Source of the DNA: Niastella sp. OAS944
Lineage (GTDB): Bacteria; Bacteroidota; Bacteroidia; Chitinophagales; Chitinophagaceae
Direction of reading: 5' to 3'
Length of the DNA: 64,000 nucleotides
Assembly: GCA_024809215.1 (NCBI GenBank)
Contig: JANUBW010000016.1
Span: 62,001 to 126,000, forward strand
Shown here: positions 1-8,361 of the stretch, piece by piece
Layout of the letters: each line of letters opens with the position of its first letter
Position numbering within the stretch: the stretch's first letter is position 1
Made by a program: the position numbers and the translations under genes
The notes under the pieces: model-generated
What the model was told of the DNA's origin: nothing
Databases searched by the model: none
The model's input: the letters and a program-made list of their open reading frames with translations, nothing else

Positions 1-1
1 G

Positions 2-166
2 GTCAGGTTAAACCGGGCAAAAGCCATGCTTCGAAAAGAGATTGAAAAAACATATTCCACCGAGGATATTTACGAGTTTAACCTGGTTTGCTGCGACCGC
101 ATTGTAAATGGTGTAATGAAGCAAATAGATCAATTGGGGAACACACACCTTAAGTTCTCATCATAG
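2..166 (+). CDS. ECF RNA polymerase sigma factor, C-terminal end (partial, runs off left edge)
   Basis: Only the last 54 codons are in the window, read from base 2 to the TAG at 164-166. The peptide contains RAKAMLRKEIEKTYS and then EDIYEFNLVCCDRIVNGVM, the basic recognition-helix region and characteristic tail of Bacteroidota sigma-70-family ECF factors. No start is visible. The protein would direct core RNA polymerase to target promoters through region 4. The tail looks intact and in frame, so this may be the end of a working gene. A decayed copy of the same tail occurs at 49422-49556. Confidence 0.75.
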   Translation, partial: VRLNRAKAMLRKEIEKTYSTEDIYEFNLVCCDRIVNGVMKQIDQLGNTHLKFSS

Positions 167-226
167 CAGCCTGCGGGTACCGGTAGCCTGAAAAAGAATG
201 GAATACTAGGGATATCCTGACCACAA

Positions 227-526
227 ATGCTAACTTTAACAACTGGTATGTATATTTCTACGTCTAAAGGCAGATTTATTATTCGTGAGGCTGTTCCAGA
301 CGACCTGGAGCAGCTTGTGCATGTGCACGTAACATCGTGGAATGCTACTTATCCAAATCATCATCCAAAGCCTACGCCCGAAATAAGAAATCAGCAATGG
401 CAACAACGATTTGCCAATAGAAAAGAAAACTGGTTTTGCTTCGTGGCCCAACATGAAGATGGTGAGATTGCTGGTTTTGCTACCGGTAATGATTTTTTCA
501 ACAGTAACGCTCCGTACAAAGGCTAG
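227..526 (+). pseudogene. truncated GNAT-family N-acetyltransferase (N-terminal half only)
   Basis: The 99-residue product begins like a GNAT acetyltransferase: a first strand FIIREAVPDDLEQLV, then helix residues VHVTSWNATYP and a middle strand (FVAQHEDGEIAGFATG). It stops at APYKG, just before the acetyl-CoA binding motif (R/QxxGxG/A) that the family needs. None of the three forward frames after the stop reads as the missing half, so this is a deletion rather than a simple nonsense mutation. ATG codons at 227 and 248 are both possible starts. A functional enzyme is unlikely. It lies among other truncated genes. Confidence 0.6.
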
Positions 527-602
527 TTTTAGCGTCTTCTGTTTCTGGTTTTATGTTAGTAGTTGTCATTTTTTTGATATTATATTGTTTGAAGAAAATA
601 GG

Positions 603-1334
603 CTATGATTGAAGTTGCTGGGCATTTTTTGCCGGGTTAACTAACCCATATGCTATTTTAGGAAAAAGGCGATTAGCCAGGTAAACCAATTTGCTGATAC
701 CGACACGTATAGTAAACCGGTTGTTTTTAATGCCGGCAATCAAAGCGTTTACCAATTTTTCCGGAGAGACTCCTTTTCTCCCAACGTGTTCTGTCATACT
801 TGTTGCCACCACAGGTGGTGATAGCTCAAACACTTTCACATTGCTGCCCAGTATTTTCAAATGATCTCTCAGTGCCACTGTGTAAAAACGCATGGCCACT
901 TTGCTGGCAGAATAGGTTGCTCCAAGATTTAATGGTACGTAACTTAAGAGGGAAGATGTGTTAATAATTGCGGCTTCTTTCCTTGATTTCAGCATTTCGA
1001 TGAACAGGTTGTTAAGGCGAATTACCCCCAGGTAGTTGATGTCCATTTCATTCTTTGCCTGCTCAAAATGTTTATCATTCGCTATTCCCAGGTTCAGTGG
1101 ACCGCTCATAACGCCAGCATTATTGTAAAGGATATCAATTCCTCCAAGCTCCTTAATCTTATTGAAAAGTAACCGGGCATCATCGGCATTAGCTACATCG
1201 CTTTTTATAGCAGTTAACGCAGGATATAATTTTCTGGCTTCATCCAATTTTTCCTGGTTTCTGCCGGTGATGATCACTTTTGTGCCATTGGCTAAAAATT
1301 GCTTTGCAGCTTCCAGGCCGATACCTCCTGTACA
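603..1334 (-). pseudogene. short-chain dehydrogenase/reductase (SDR), N-terminally truncated
   Basis: From the conserved residues TGGIGLEAAKQF (codons 1331 down to about 1299) the frame reads through a classical SDR: VIITGRN after strand 2, DILYNNAGVM (NNAG motif), an INTSS strand with the catalytic Ser, and YSASK as the catalytic YxxxK. The family would bind NAD(P)H and oxidise or reduce an alcohol or ketone. Homology stops abruptly after the second half of the glycine-rich motif, where the opposite-strand gene begins, so the first strand and part of the cofactor loop are missing. The first ATG in the open frame (1277) lies after the glycine motif. Probably inactive. Closest in style to the DltE-like SDR subgroup. 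Confidence 0.7.
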
Positions 1335-1995
1335 GGTTTTTCTTGAAGACAGTACTTACCAAATCTATGGCTGTTGCGCAGGTGAATTTGGGGGTTCATT
1401 ATTTTTTTATAACAAACGTAATAAACGGTTATACTTTTATAATTCAGAATGTGTTTACCAAGTTGTTTATTATCACAACTCTTATTACGTATTTGATGAT
1501 TTGTACACATACGATTATACAAGAATTAGCAATCCTGAAAAACTCATTGAGTTAAAATATAAAGACAGGCGATTCGGCTGTAATTGGTGGACACAGGTCG
1601 ACAGTCTAAATTCTTATGAAAAAAGCAGATATCAAAAGATTGATGGGCTTTATGAATACAAACCTAACCTAAAAGAAAGTAGTTTGAATAGTTTTGTTTA
1701 TAACGATACACTTTTTACGATTCTTTCAACAGACTCTTCAACATATTTAGCGATTCATCAAGGAGACAGTTTAAAGAAAGTACAAAAACTATTAGACAAA
1801 AAGATTTGGTTTCATCATACTGAATATTATGAAGATGCAGGAAGAAGAATTGTTTCCTTTTCGGCGACATCAACTCAATGGAATTCCGAGACTAAGGCTG
1901 CGACTGATATGGCAAACTCTGGTTTTGTAATCATTCAAGGTCGGAAGATTGAAATTGCAGAATATCCCACAAAACGGGATTACATAATTCAGTAG
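1335..1995 (+). pseudogene. hypothetical protein lacking its 5' end
   Basis: The frame from about 1339 to the TAG at 1993-1995 encodes roughly 218 residues rich in Tyr, Phe and Asn, beginning VFLEDSTYQIYGCCAGEFGG. I associate the GEFGG start with Bacteroidota secreted or lipoprotein hypotheticals, but assign no function. No signal peptide or proper start is present. An upstream ATG at 1162 is in frame only because the frame happens to stay open through the antisense SDR. The gene appears cut at the same breakpoint that removed the SDR's N-terminus. A hairpin terminator follows at 2019-2055. Confidence 0.5.
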
Positions 1996-2002
1996 CGAAT
2001 AC

Positions 2003-2145
2003 AGAATATCTCGAACCAAAAAGAGCCTTCAATCCAACGACTTGAAGGCTCTTTTAATTTTGGTCGGGACAGCTGGACAGATTTCGAACCAATTAATACA
2101 GAACCTAAAGGCATTAAGGCAGTTATTAGAGAGTTACTGAGCTTG
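2003..2145 (+). repeat. degenerate tRNA-Pro 3'-end/terminator repeat, copy 1
   Basis: This segment aligns with 12567-12655 through TCGAACCAAAAAG, a GCCTTC hairpin with the loop ATCCAACGAC, a GTCGGG core and TTCGAACC. It aligns with copy 2 (8128-8254) further, through GTCGGG.CAGCTGGACAGATTTC and an ATACAG...TAAAGG tail. In copy 3 the same sequence is the terminator plus the 3' end of a real tRNA-Pro gene. Here the T-arm does not pair, so it is not a tRNA. All three copies point the same way. Confidence 0.65.
2019..2055 (+). terminator. perfect hairpin terminator
   Basis: A 14-bp perfect stem (AAAAGAGCCTTCAA pairing with TTGAAGGCTCTTTT) with a 9-nt loop and T-rich flank. It sits 24 bp after the truncated gene ending at 1995 and lies inside repeat copy 1. 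The A/T flanks make it potentially bidirectional. Confidence 0.7.
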
Positions 2146-2286
2146 ATGGCAATAAATAAATTGTCGAAAAAGCTTTTCTGCGATTAGGTCTTATTTCACC
2201 TCCTTCCTTTGCAAATCCCCCATATTATTCTATTTTGCCACTCAAAATTCTAAACCCACGCCCAAACCGTAATACCTATCGCAAAC

Positions 2287-5200
2287 ATGCGCTTTTATGC
2301 CCTAACCCTAATATTACTTATCTTATCCCTTACCACTTTTTCGCAGGAGCAACCCCTGCCGCCACCCATCACCTCAGCCAAACTGCCGCCATTGCCTCCA
2401 AAAATTCCCCTTTACCAAAGCAGTCGCCCCAACGCCCGCGCCATGGCCTTCGCATTTCCCATAAACGACTGCGCTACATATACTTTTAAAATGCTTTTGG
2501 GCAATGCAGCCTCGCAAAATCATATCAGCGATATCCTTGGCAGCACCACCGGCTATAGCTTCCAGGCAGGCTATACTACGGTCAATGGTGGTCAGCAGGA
2601 TGCCCTGTTGCAACAACTCGATATCAATGGCCAGGTTACCTGGTCGAAAACCCTGGGCACCCCCTTAAAAAACGAACGCATACACCGTATGGCCCGTATG
2701 CCTGATGGAAATATTGTACTCGCAGGCACCAGCGAAGACCCTGGCGGTACCGCTCAGCAACCATTTATTGCATTAACCGATATCAATGGCAACCTGCTAT
2801 GGATGAAATTGCTGCAAACGGCTACCAATTACAGGGGCGTGGCTGTATTTGCAGGAGAGATGGAAGACATTGGGATGGTGGCTGAAGACGATGCCTCTAT
2901 GCTATATGGCCGATTCGATAAAACCGGAACCCTGAAATGGATGAACAAAGTGCAGGCGCTGCCTCAAAGTACTACCGTGGGCATTACCGTAGGGCCATAT
3001 GATTATTTCGATTGGTACCTGGCCTACACCGGCATAGAGGCCGGCCGAAAAGTTGGAGGTATCCTTACCATAAACGCAGTAGACGGCGCTATTAAAGCCT
3101 CCAGGCAATTTGGAGGTACGGCTAACAATGCCGATTTCATCTTCCACGATATGCAATTGATCAACATGCGGCCACGCATCATTGGCGTGTACTCGATGAA
3201 CGGCGCACCTTACCAGTTGTTCAAGATGTCGTCTTATAATGGTTTTGTAAATATGGGTTTATTCGAAACCTATCAAATGCCCGCCATTACGTTCGACGAA
3301 ACGGCCTCCAGTTTGCTGACAGACCGGGCAGATGTGATTGCCTTTATGAACACAACCGGCAGTAATGACCTGTACATGTTGAAATCCATTGGGGAAGAAG
3401 CGAGTTCCTACAATGCGCCCGTTGAGTTTTCAAAACAATTTGGCGGTTTTAGCGGCTATCAGCCATCGGCCATTGATCGCATGGCCGATGGCGGTTTTTT
3501 GGTTGCCAGTAATGCAGCCGCTGCAAAACCACTCGTTATAAAAACCGACACAGCAGGCTACCTGGGGAGTTGCGACGGAACTACATTTACAGTTACCCGT
3601 TTAGTTAATGCAAACAATCCCAGTCAGGCGGTATCGAATACGGCGGCAGTGCTTGTGCCCGTCATAACGTCGCCGGGCTGGGTGTTTCAGCCGGCGCTTA
3701 TCGATACACAGTTTACCTGTCACCAGTTGAGTTGTCCGCCGAAACCGGTTGAAGATACCTGTGTATATACTTTTTACCGCAGTTTTAGAAGTACCCATTT
3801 CTGTGATCTGGCGTCTGGCCTGTCAGTGAATGCCAACAACGAAGTAATGGTTACCGGCTCTATGCGTGATGATGGCTATACACCAGGCACGCAACACGCC
3901 ATTTTGATAAAATTTGATGCAAAGGGAAAACTGGTGAACCGTAAAAAGGTTCAGCTTGGTGATAGAGCGGGTTTGGGAAGGCAATTTCAAATGCATGGTG
4001 GCAACCTGCTGGTAATGGGCGGCGCCAGTTATAACGGAAAAGGCTATTTCACGGTCAGCAAGCTCACCGATAACCTGAATATGATTTGGAATAAAGCGTT
4101 ACCCGTTCAGGACGTATATAACGACTTTTTCGACCTGATAGAAGATGCCGATGGCAATATCTATCTGATCTTCCAAAACGATCCCTTTACCTGGAATGAA
4201 CAGCTTTCCCTCATCAAGCTGGACGCTGCCGGGAACCTGTTGTGGAGAAAAAACTATGCACCACCTGGTAACAGTTTTATGACGGGCTCATATGGCACTA
4301 TGTGCCAGGATGAACAGTACCTGTATTTCTCAATGAATATGCCCAATTCTGCCAGCACCATGGTGTTTAAAATGGAAAAGGCAAGCGGTAACCTGGTATG
4401 GGTCAGGAATATTACCGGGCCCGGACGCGGCATTGGAATGGAAAGAGATTTACAATTGCTGCAGGATAAATTGGTATTGTCGGGGTATGCTGATATCAAC
4501 AACTCCAGGACCGTAACAGCTATTCTGTTTCTTGATAAGAACGGTAACCAGGTGTACACAACTTCTTTCTCTTATAACAATCAGTCGCTTTCCTCAACTA
4601 CCCTGGTTACCCAAAACAATGAGGTGGTATTGAGCGGGTTTATGTATGACAATTCTGTAAACCCTTATAGAGGATTTAATGTTTTCATCAGGCTCGATGC
4701 AACCGGAAAAGTGTTGCACAGCAAGCGTATTTTCTCTATGGATGCGGGCTTTCCCACTCATGTAGCCGAAGCAACAGATGGCGGTTTTTACGAGGCAGGT
4801 AACTTTTTCTATAACAATCCTTATAACGCCGACATGTATCTTAAAAAATACACTTTTGACGGCGCCATGGGGAATTGTATGACGGAGAGTTTTGGATATT
4901 TGCAGGAAACCACTCCTTTCACCATTACCCCGGTCAATTTTAATACCAACACCACGCCACTTCCCCTGATAACGCTTCCTTATTCGGAAGAAGACTATTC
5001 ATTGCAACAAAACAGGTTGGTATGCAGTTCGCCGATCACTTGTTTAGAACCTGAGCTAACCGGCCCTGCCAGTATATGTAGTGCGGGACTCGTATATGAA
5101 TACCGCGTGAAAAAAAGTGCAGGCTGTACTGCGCCCATAAGCTGGGAGTTTGATACCAGAATGGTGAAAGCCATATCCTCCAGCGATACCTTATTGAAAG

Positions 5201-6861
5201 TGCAATTCATAGGCAACGGCGTTTCAAAGATCTATTCAGGTATATTTTCCGGTTGCCGTATGCTGAAAGACAGTATAGAAGTGCAGGCATCGGTGGCGGT
5301 GAATAACCTTGAGCTGGGCAATGATACCATCCTATGTGCCGGGACTTCGATAGTATTGAAAGCCAACCCCGGTTTTGTTAATTACACCTGGCAGGACGGC
5401 TCAACCGCAACCGGTCTTACGGTTACTACACCCGGAAAATATTATGTAGATGTAACAGACGCCTGTGGCGCCAAATTAAGTGATACTCTTGTTGTAACCG
5501 CAGATGCACCCATTGTGTTTGATATAGGTAATGATACCAGCTTATGCATACACGATAAATTGAAGGCAGCAGCGCCCACTGGTTTCATGCATTATTCCTG
5601 GACGCCCGTTTACAACATCGATAACGCCAATAGTAATGCAGTAACGCTTTCTCCTGAATTGGACACTATGTATTATGTAAAAGTCGAAAAAACGCCGGGT
5701 TGTTTTGGGTATGATTCCATCCGGGTTACGATGAAACAACCTTTACCAATGCACATCGGCAACGATACCAGTATTTGTGAAGGCGCTTCCGTAACCTTCA
5801 GTCCGGGGGCGGGTTTCCAGCAGCCTCAATGGAGCACGGGTAGCAATGCTCCCTTTATTATTGTAAACCGTAGTGGTACTTATTCTGTGATAGCCACCGG
5901 CAACAATAGTTGTAAATCCTACGACACGGCAATGGTGCAGCTGTTTACTGTTCCCCTGCACATCGCCAACGACACCAGCTTTTGTGCAGGCGGCGCCGCA
6001 ACGTTCAGTGTAGGTGCCGGCTTTCAGCAGCAGCAATGGAACACGGGTAGCCAGAATGTCTCTATTACGGTAAATAGCAGCGGTACCTATTCGGTGAAAG
6101 CAACCGGCACCAACAGTTGTCTGTCTTATGATACGGTGCAGGTAACAGTGTACAACAATCCAGATGTTACTTTACCAAAGGAGGCGGAATTGTGCGCAGG
6201 AACAACGGCCGTTTTGAATGCCGGTAATGAATTTGCCAAATATTTGTGGCAGGATGGAAGTACGGCATCCAAACTGACCGTTCAACATACCGGCACGTAC
6301 TGGGTACAGGTAACAGATCGCAATAATTGTACAGACAGCGATACCACTGCTATCACCCGCATCAATCCGTTACCCACTGCATTTTTGCCGGATGATACGG
6401 CCTTGTGTAGTTATGCCAAACTAACTATCAATCCCTTCAATAAATTCTCCAGCTATTGGTGGAGTACCAATGCGGTATCTTCATCCATCACTGTTCAGCA
6501 GCCAGGCATGTACTGGCTTCAGGTGCAGGATGCCAAAGGTTGTACCGGCCGCGACTCTCTGTTTGTAATACCGAAGCAATGTTTAGCTGGTTTTTTTGTG
6601 CCAAACGCCTTCTCTCCCAATGGAGACAAAAAGAATGATACCTTTAAACCCATATTAATGGGCAATGTAGTAAAATACCAGTTACTCATTTATAACAGGT
6701 GGGGCCAGATCGTTTTTCAAAGTGTTGACTTGAATACCGGTTGGGATGGAAATTTAGCTGGCAAACCGCAAAATTCGGGTGGTTATGTGTGGAAGTGTAC
6801 TTACCAATTTGAAGGGGCGCCCGTACAACACGAAAAAGGAATGGTTATATTAGTACGATGA
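2287..6861 (+). CDS. giant T9SS type B sorting-domain surface protein with six tandem Ig-like modules
   Basis: A 1524-residue exported protein. Residues 1-20 form a signal peptide ending FSQ. Residues about 30-960 look like two beta-propeller or beta-sandwich halves, with repeats of the DGNIVLAG and TDINGNLLWMK type. From about 1005 to 1435 there are six tandem modules of about 70 residues, each starting with a [LI]-x-N-D-T-x-x-C-like motif (for example IGNDTSICEG) and carrying a Trp-Ser/Gln-Asp/Thr-Gly strand. The last 85 residues, from FFVPNAFSPNGD with YNRWGQIVF, match the gliding-motility C-terminal (type B) domain that targets proteins through the type IX system to the cell surface. Likely a surface adhesin or scaffold; the ligand is not evident. 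It stands alone between repeat copies 1 and 2. No Shine-Dalgarno is visible. Confidence 0.85.
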   Translation: MRFYALTLILLILSLTTFSQEQPLPPPITSAKLPPLPPKIPLYQSSRPNARAMAFAFPINDCATYTFKMLLGNAASQNHISDILGSTTGYSFQAGYTTVNGGQQDALLQQLDINGQVTWSKTLGTPLKNERIHRMARMPDGNIVLAGTSEDPGGTAQQPFIALTDINGNLLWMKLLQTATNYRGVAVFAGEMEDIGMVAEDDASMLYGRFDKTGTLKWMNKVQALPQSTTVGITVGPYDYFDWYLAYTGIEAGRKVGGILTINAVDGAIKASRQFGGTANNADFIFHDMQLINMRPRIIGVYSMNGAPYQLFKMSSYNGFVNMGLFETYQMPAITFDETASSLLTDRADVIAFMNTTGSNDLYMLKSIGEEASSYNAPVEFSKQFGGFSGYQPSAIDRMADGGFLVASNAAAAKPLVIKTDTAGYLGSCDGTTFTVTRLVNANNPSQAVSNTAAVLVPVITSPGWVFQPALIDTQFTCHQLSCPPKPVEDTCVYTFYRSFRSTHFCDLASGLSVNANNEVMVTGSMRDDGYTPGTQHAILIKFDAKGKLVNRKKVQLGDRAGLGRQFQMHGGNLLVMGGASYNGKGYFTVSKLTDNLNMIWNKALPVQDVYNDFFDLIEDADGNIYLIFQNDPFTWNEQLSLIKLDAAGNLLWRKNYAPPGNSFMTGSYGTMCQDEQYLYFSMNMPNSASTMVFKMEKASGNLVWVRNITGPGRGIGMERDLQLLQDKLVLSGYADINNSRTVTAILFLDKNGNQVYTTSFSYNNQSLSSTTLVTQNNEVVLSGFMYDNSVNPYRGFNVFIRLDATGKVLHSKRIFSMDAGFPTHVAEATDGGFYEAGNFFYNNPYNADMYLKKYTFDGAMGNCMTESFGYLQETTPFTITPVNFNTNTTPLPLITLPYSEEDYSLQQNRLVCSSPITCLEPELTGPASICSAGLVYEYRVKKSAGCTAPISWEFDTRMVKAISSSDTLLKVQFIGNGVSKIYSGIFSGCRMLKDSIEVQASVAVNNLELGNDTILCAGTSIVLKANPGFVNYTWQDGSTATGLTVTTPGKYYVDVTDACGAKLSDTLVVTADAPIVFDIGNDTSLCIHDKLKAAAPTGFMHYSWTPVYNIDNANSNAVTLSPELDTMYYVKVEKTPGCFGYDSIRVTMKQPLPMHIGNDTSICEGASVTFSPGAGFQQPQWSTGSNAPFIIVNRSGTYSVIATGNNSCKSYDTAMVQLFTVPLHIANDTSFCAGGAATFSVGAGFQQQQWNTGSQNVSITVNSSGTYSVKATGTNSCLSYDTVQVTVYNNPDVTLPKEAELCAGTTAVLNAGNEFAKYLWQDGSTASKLTVQHTGTYWVQVTDRNNCTDSDTTAITRINPLPTAFLPDDTALCSYAKLTINPFNKFSSYWWSTNAVSSSITVQQPGMYWLQVQDAKGCTGRDSLFVIPKQCLAGFFVPNAFSPNGDKKNDTFKPILMGNVVKYQLLIYNRWGQIVFQSVDLNTGWDGNLAGKPQNSGGYVWKCTYQFEGAPVQHEKGMVILVR

Positions 6862-7079
6862 CATCGTGCATCAACCGTTGCCGGGCGTAGGAAAGTCGGC
6901 GCGGCCATTGGTTTTGAAGGCTCACTTTTTAATCGTTTGTCGAATCGAACAAGATCGACGATACTCGATCTTAGTCACCAATAATCGATCAAAATCGCAA
7001 ACCCGGGCCAGCTGGACAAGTCTATATGTAAAAGGTTTCGGCGCAACAGCAGTCCTGAAAATACATCAGGCTGCAATGA

Positions 7080-7259
7080 AGAATTAGGTATAAAGAATTT
7101 CATACTTCATTAGACCCAAGATTTGAAAACAACACCTTCATCGAAAGAAAATTCTCAGACGAAGAATTTTCTAAGGTGTGTGAGGACTTTAAGCAAATTG
7201 ATTATATAAGTTTACTGGACAACAACTATTGGAAAGCGGAATTAGACTACTTACTTTAG
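7080..7259 (+). pseudogene. orphan reading-frame fragment, unknown protein
   Basis: In the 510-bp gap after 6861, one frame is open from a TGA at 7077 to the TAG at 7257-7259. It reads as a plausible acidic C-terminal peptide (for example SDEEFSKVCEDFKQIDYISL) but has no start codon. It is probably the 3' remnant of a deleted gene. The rest of 6862-7391 shows no convincing gene. Around 7004-7020 there is a faint GGGCCAGCTGGACA match to the repeat core at 2.06 and 8.18 kb. Confidence 0.3.
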
Positions 7260-7391
7260 GAAAGAGACAACGAATGATGCAATATGCAGGTAACATTGGA
7301 TTTGCAGCTGCGCTTATAGACGAATAATTCCTTATTCACCATGCAGCTATAAGATAATAATTTACAAAAATTGTTTCCTACTAATAAGAAA

Positions 7392-7982
7392 ATGATGTCA
7401 TTACTTGAACATAGAGATAGAATATTAAAGAACATTTTTAAACCTGCCTTTAAAACTTCAGGCTTTAGTGTATCGGGGACAACGTTTAAAAAGCAAGAGA
7501 ACGGCTTTATTAAGATTTTTAATATTCAATCCAGCGGATTTAATGTGGAAGACCATGTATCTTTTTATCTCAATATTGGACTTCTCTTTCCAATTGGGTT
7601 CGAGATAAAAAATGAACAACACCCCAAGAATCCCAAGGGGTATGATTGCCAGTTTAATATTCGATCAGATTCATTAACAGGAAGAAATCAGACATACGAA
7701 CTGACTTCAAAAACGAATATTCAAGAACTTGAAAATTTACTACTGAGTGATATCCAAAAGGAAATTCTGCCTTTTTATGAAAGATATTCTACTATCGAGG
7801 ACTGTATTATGCTGAATAATGAATTTCCAAATAGTTGGACAGATTGCAGGCCGTTTATTGGGTTGACAATGATTAAAAATGGTAATATTGAAAGAGGAGA
7901 TCAGATATTGAATGAGTTTTTACCTACTACGTCGGAAGATTGGAAACAGGAAATTATTGAGTTTAGAAAAACCCTGAACTGA
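7392..7982 (+). CDS. DUF4304-like protein
   Basis: About 196 residues from the ATG pair at 7392/7395. The frame also extends to a TTG at 7371, but the ATG matches the expected family start MxxLLxHRDRILK. The N-terminal half has the DUF4304 pattern: a short helix, FKPAFKTSGFSVSGTTFKK, then a strand pair FIKIFNIQSS and a VSFYLNIGLLFP strand. No signal peptide or membrane segment, so cytoplasmic. The family has no established biochemical role and is often seen in accessory regions near toxin-immunity loci; no toxin is recognisable here. The local base composition is more AT-rich than the adjacent giant genes, consistent with transfer. Confidence 0.6.
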   Translation: MMSLLEHRDRILKNIFKPAFKTSGFSVSGTTFKKQENGFIKIFNIQSSGFNVEDHVSFYLNIGLLFPIGFEIKNEQHPKNPKGYDCQFNIRSDSLTGRNQTYELTSKTNIQELENLLLSDIQKEILPFYERYSTIEDCIMLNNEFPNSWTDCRPFIGLTMIKNGNIERGDQILNEFLPTTSEDWKQEIIEFRKTLN

Positions 7983-8127
7983 ATAATTAGCGTACACCGC
8001 TATCTAGGAAATTCAACAGCGATTTGGTACACCGAAACTTTTTGATGCAAACGGATTCGAACCCAAATCAACTTGCTTAGCACCAGCACTATGCGGCTTC
8101 TATAGACGACGGATTAAAAGTTATTCA

Positions 8128-8254
8128 AATTAAAAAACCCTTCAAATCCAACGATCTGAAGGGTCCATTTTTTTAGTCGGGTCAGCTGGACAGATTTCTA
8201 ACCTGCTGATACAGGATTTAAAGGTATTAGAACGATTTATTAGGTGTATTGAGA
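8128..8254 (+). repeat. degenerate tRNA-Pro 3'-end/terminator repeat, copy 2
   Basis: It contains an 8-bp hairpin (ACCCTTCA pairing with TGAAGGGT) with an ATCCAACGA loop core shared with copies 1 and 3, followed by AGTCGGGTCAGCTGGACAG and an ATACAGGATTTAAAGG tail shared with copy 1. A separate T-loop-like GGATTCGAACCC lies just upstream at 8053-8064. Neither piece folds into a complete tRNA. No gene is evident in 7983-8361. Confidence 0.6.
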
Positions 8255-8361
8255 ATTGATTGGTACAGGAATCAATAATTAACTTTACTGCCAAAATAAC
8301 AATAGTTAGTGAACTTATTGATATGGGCCTTCGCGCATTAATTACAAAACCTAAAGACCAT

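Noticed and set aside
1162-1338. The plus-strand frame start at 1162 as the real start of the 1335-1995 gene
   Set aside because: It is antisense to the conserved SDR sequence, which is clearly the true content; the frame merely stays open.
2235-2489. Frame on the plus strand overlapping the start of the giant type B gene
   Set aside because: Out-of-frame shadow of the 2287-6861 gene; low-complexity proline residues come from its signal and linker codons.
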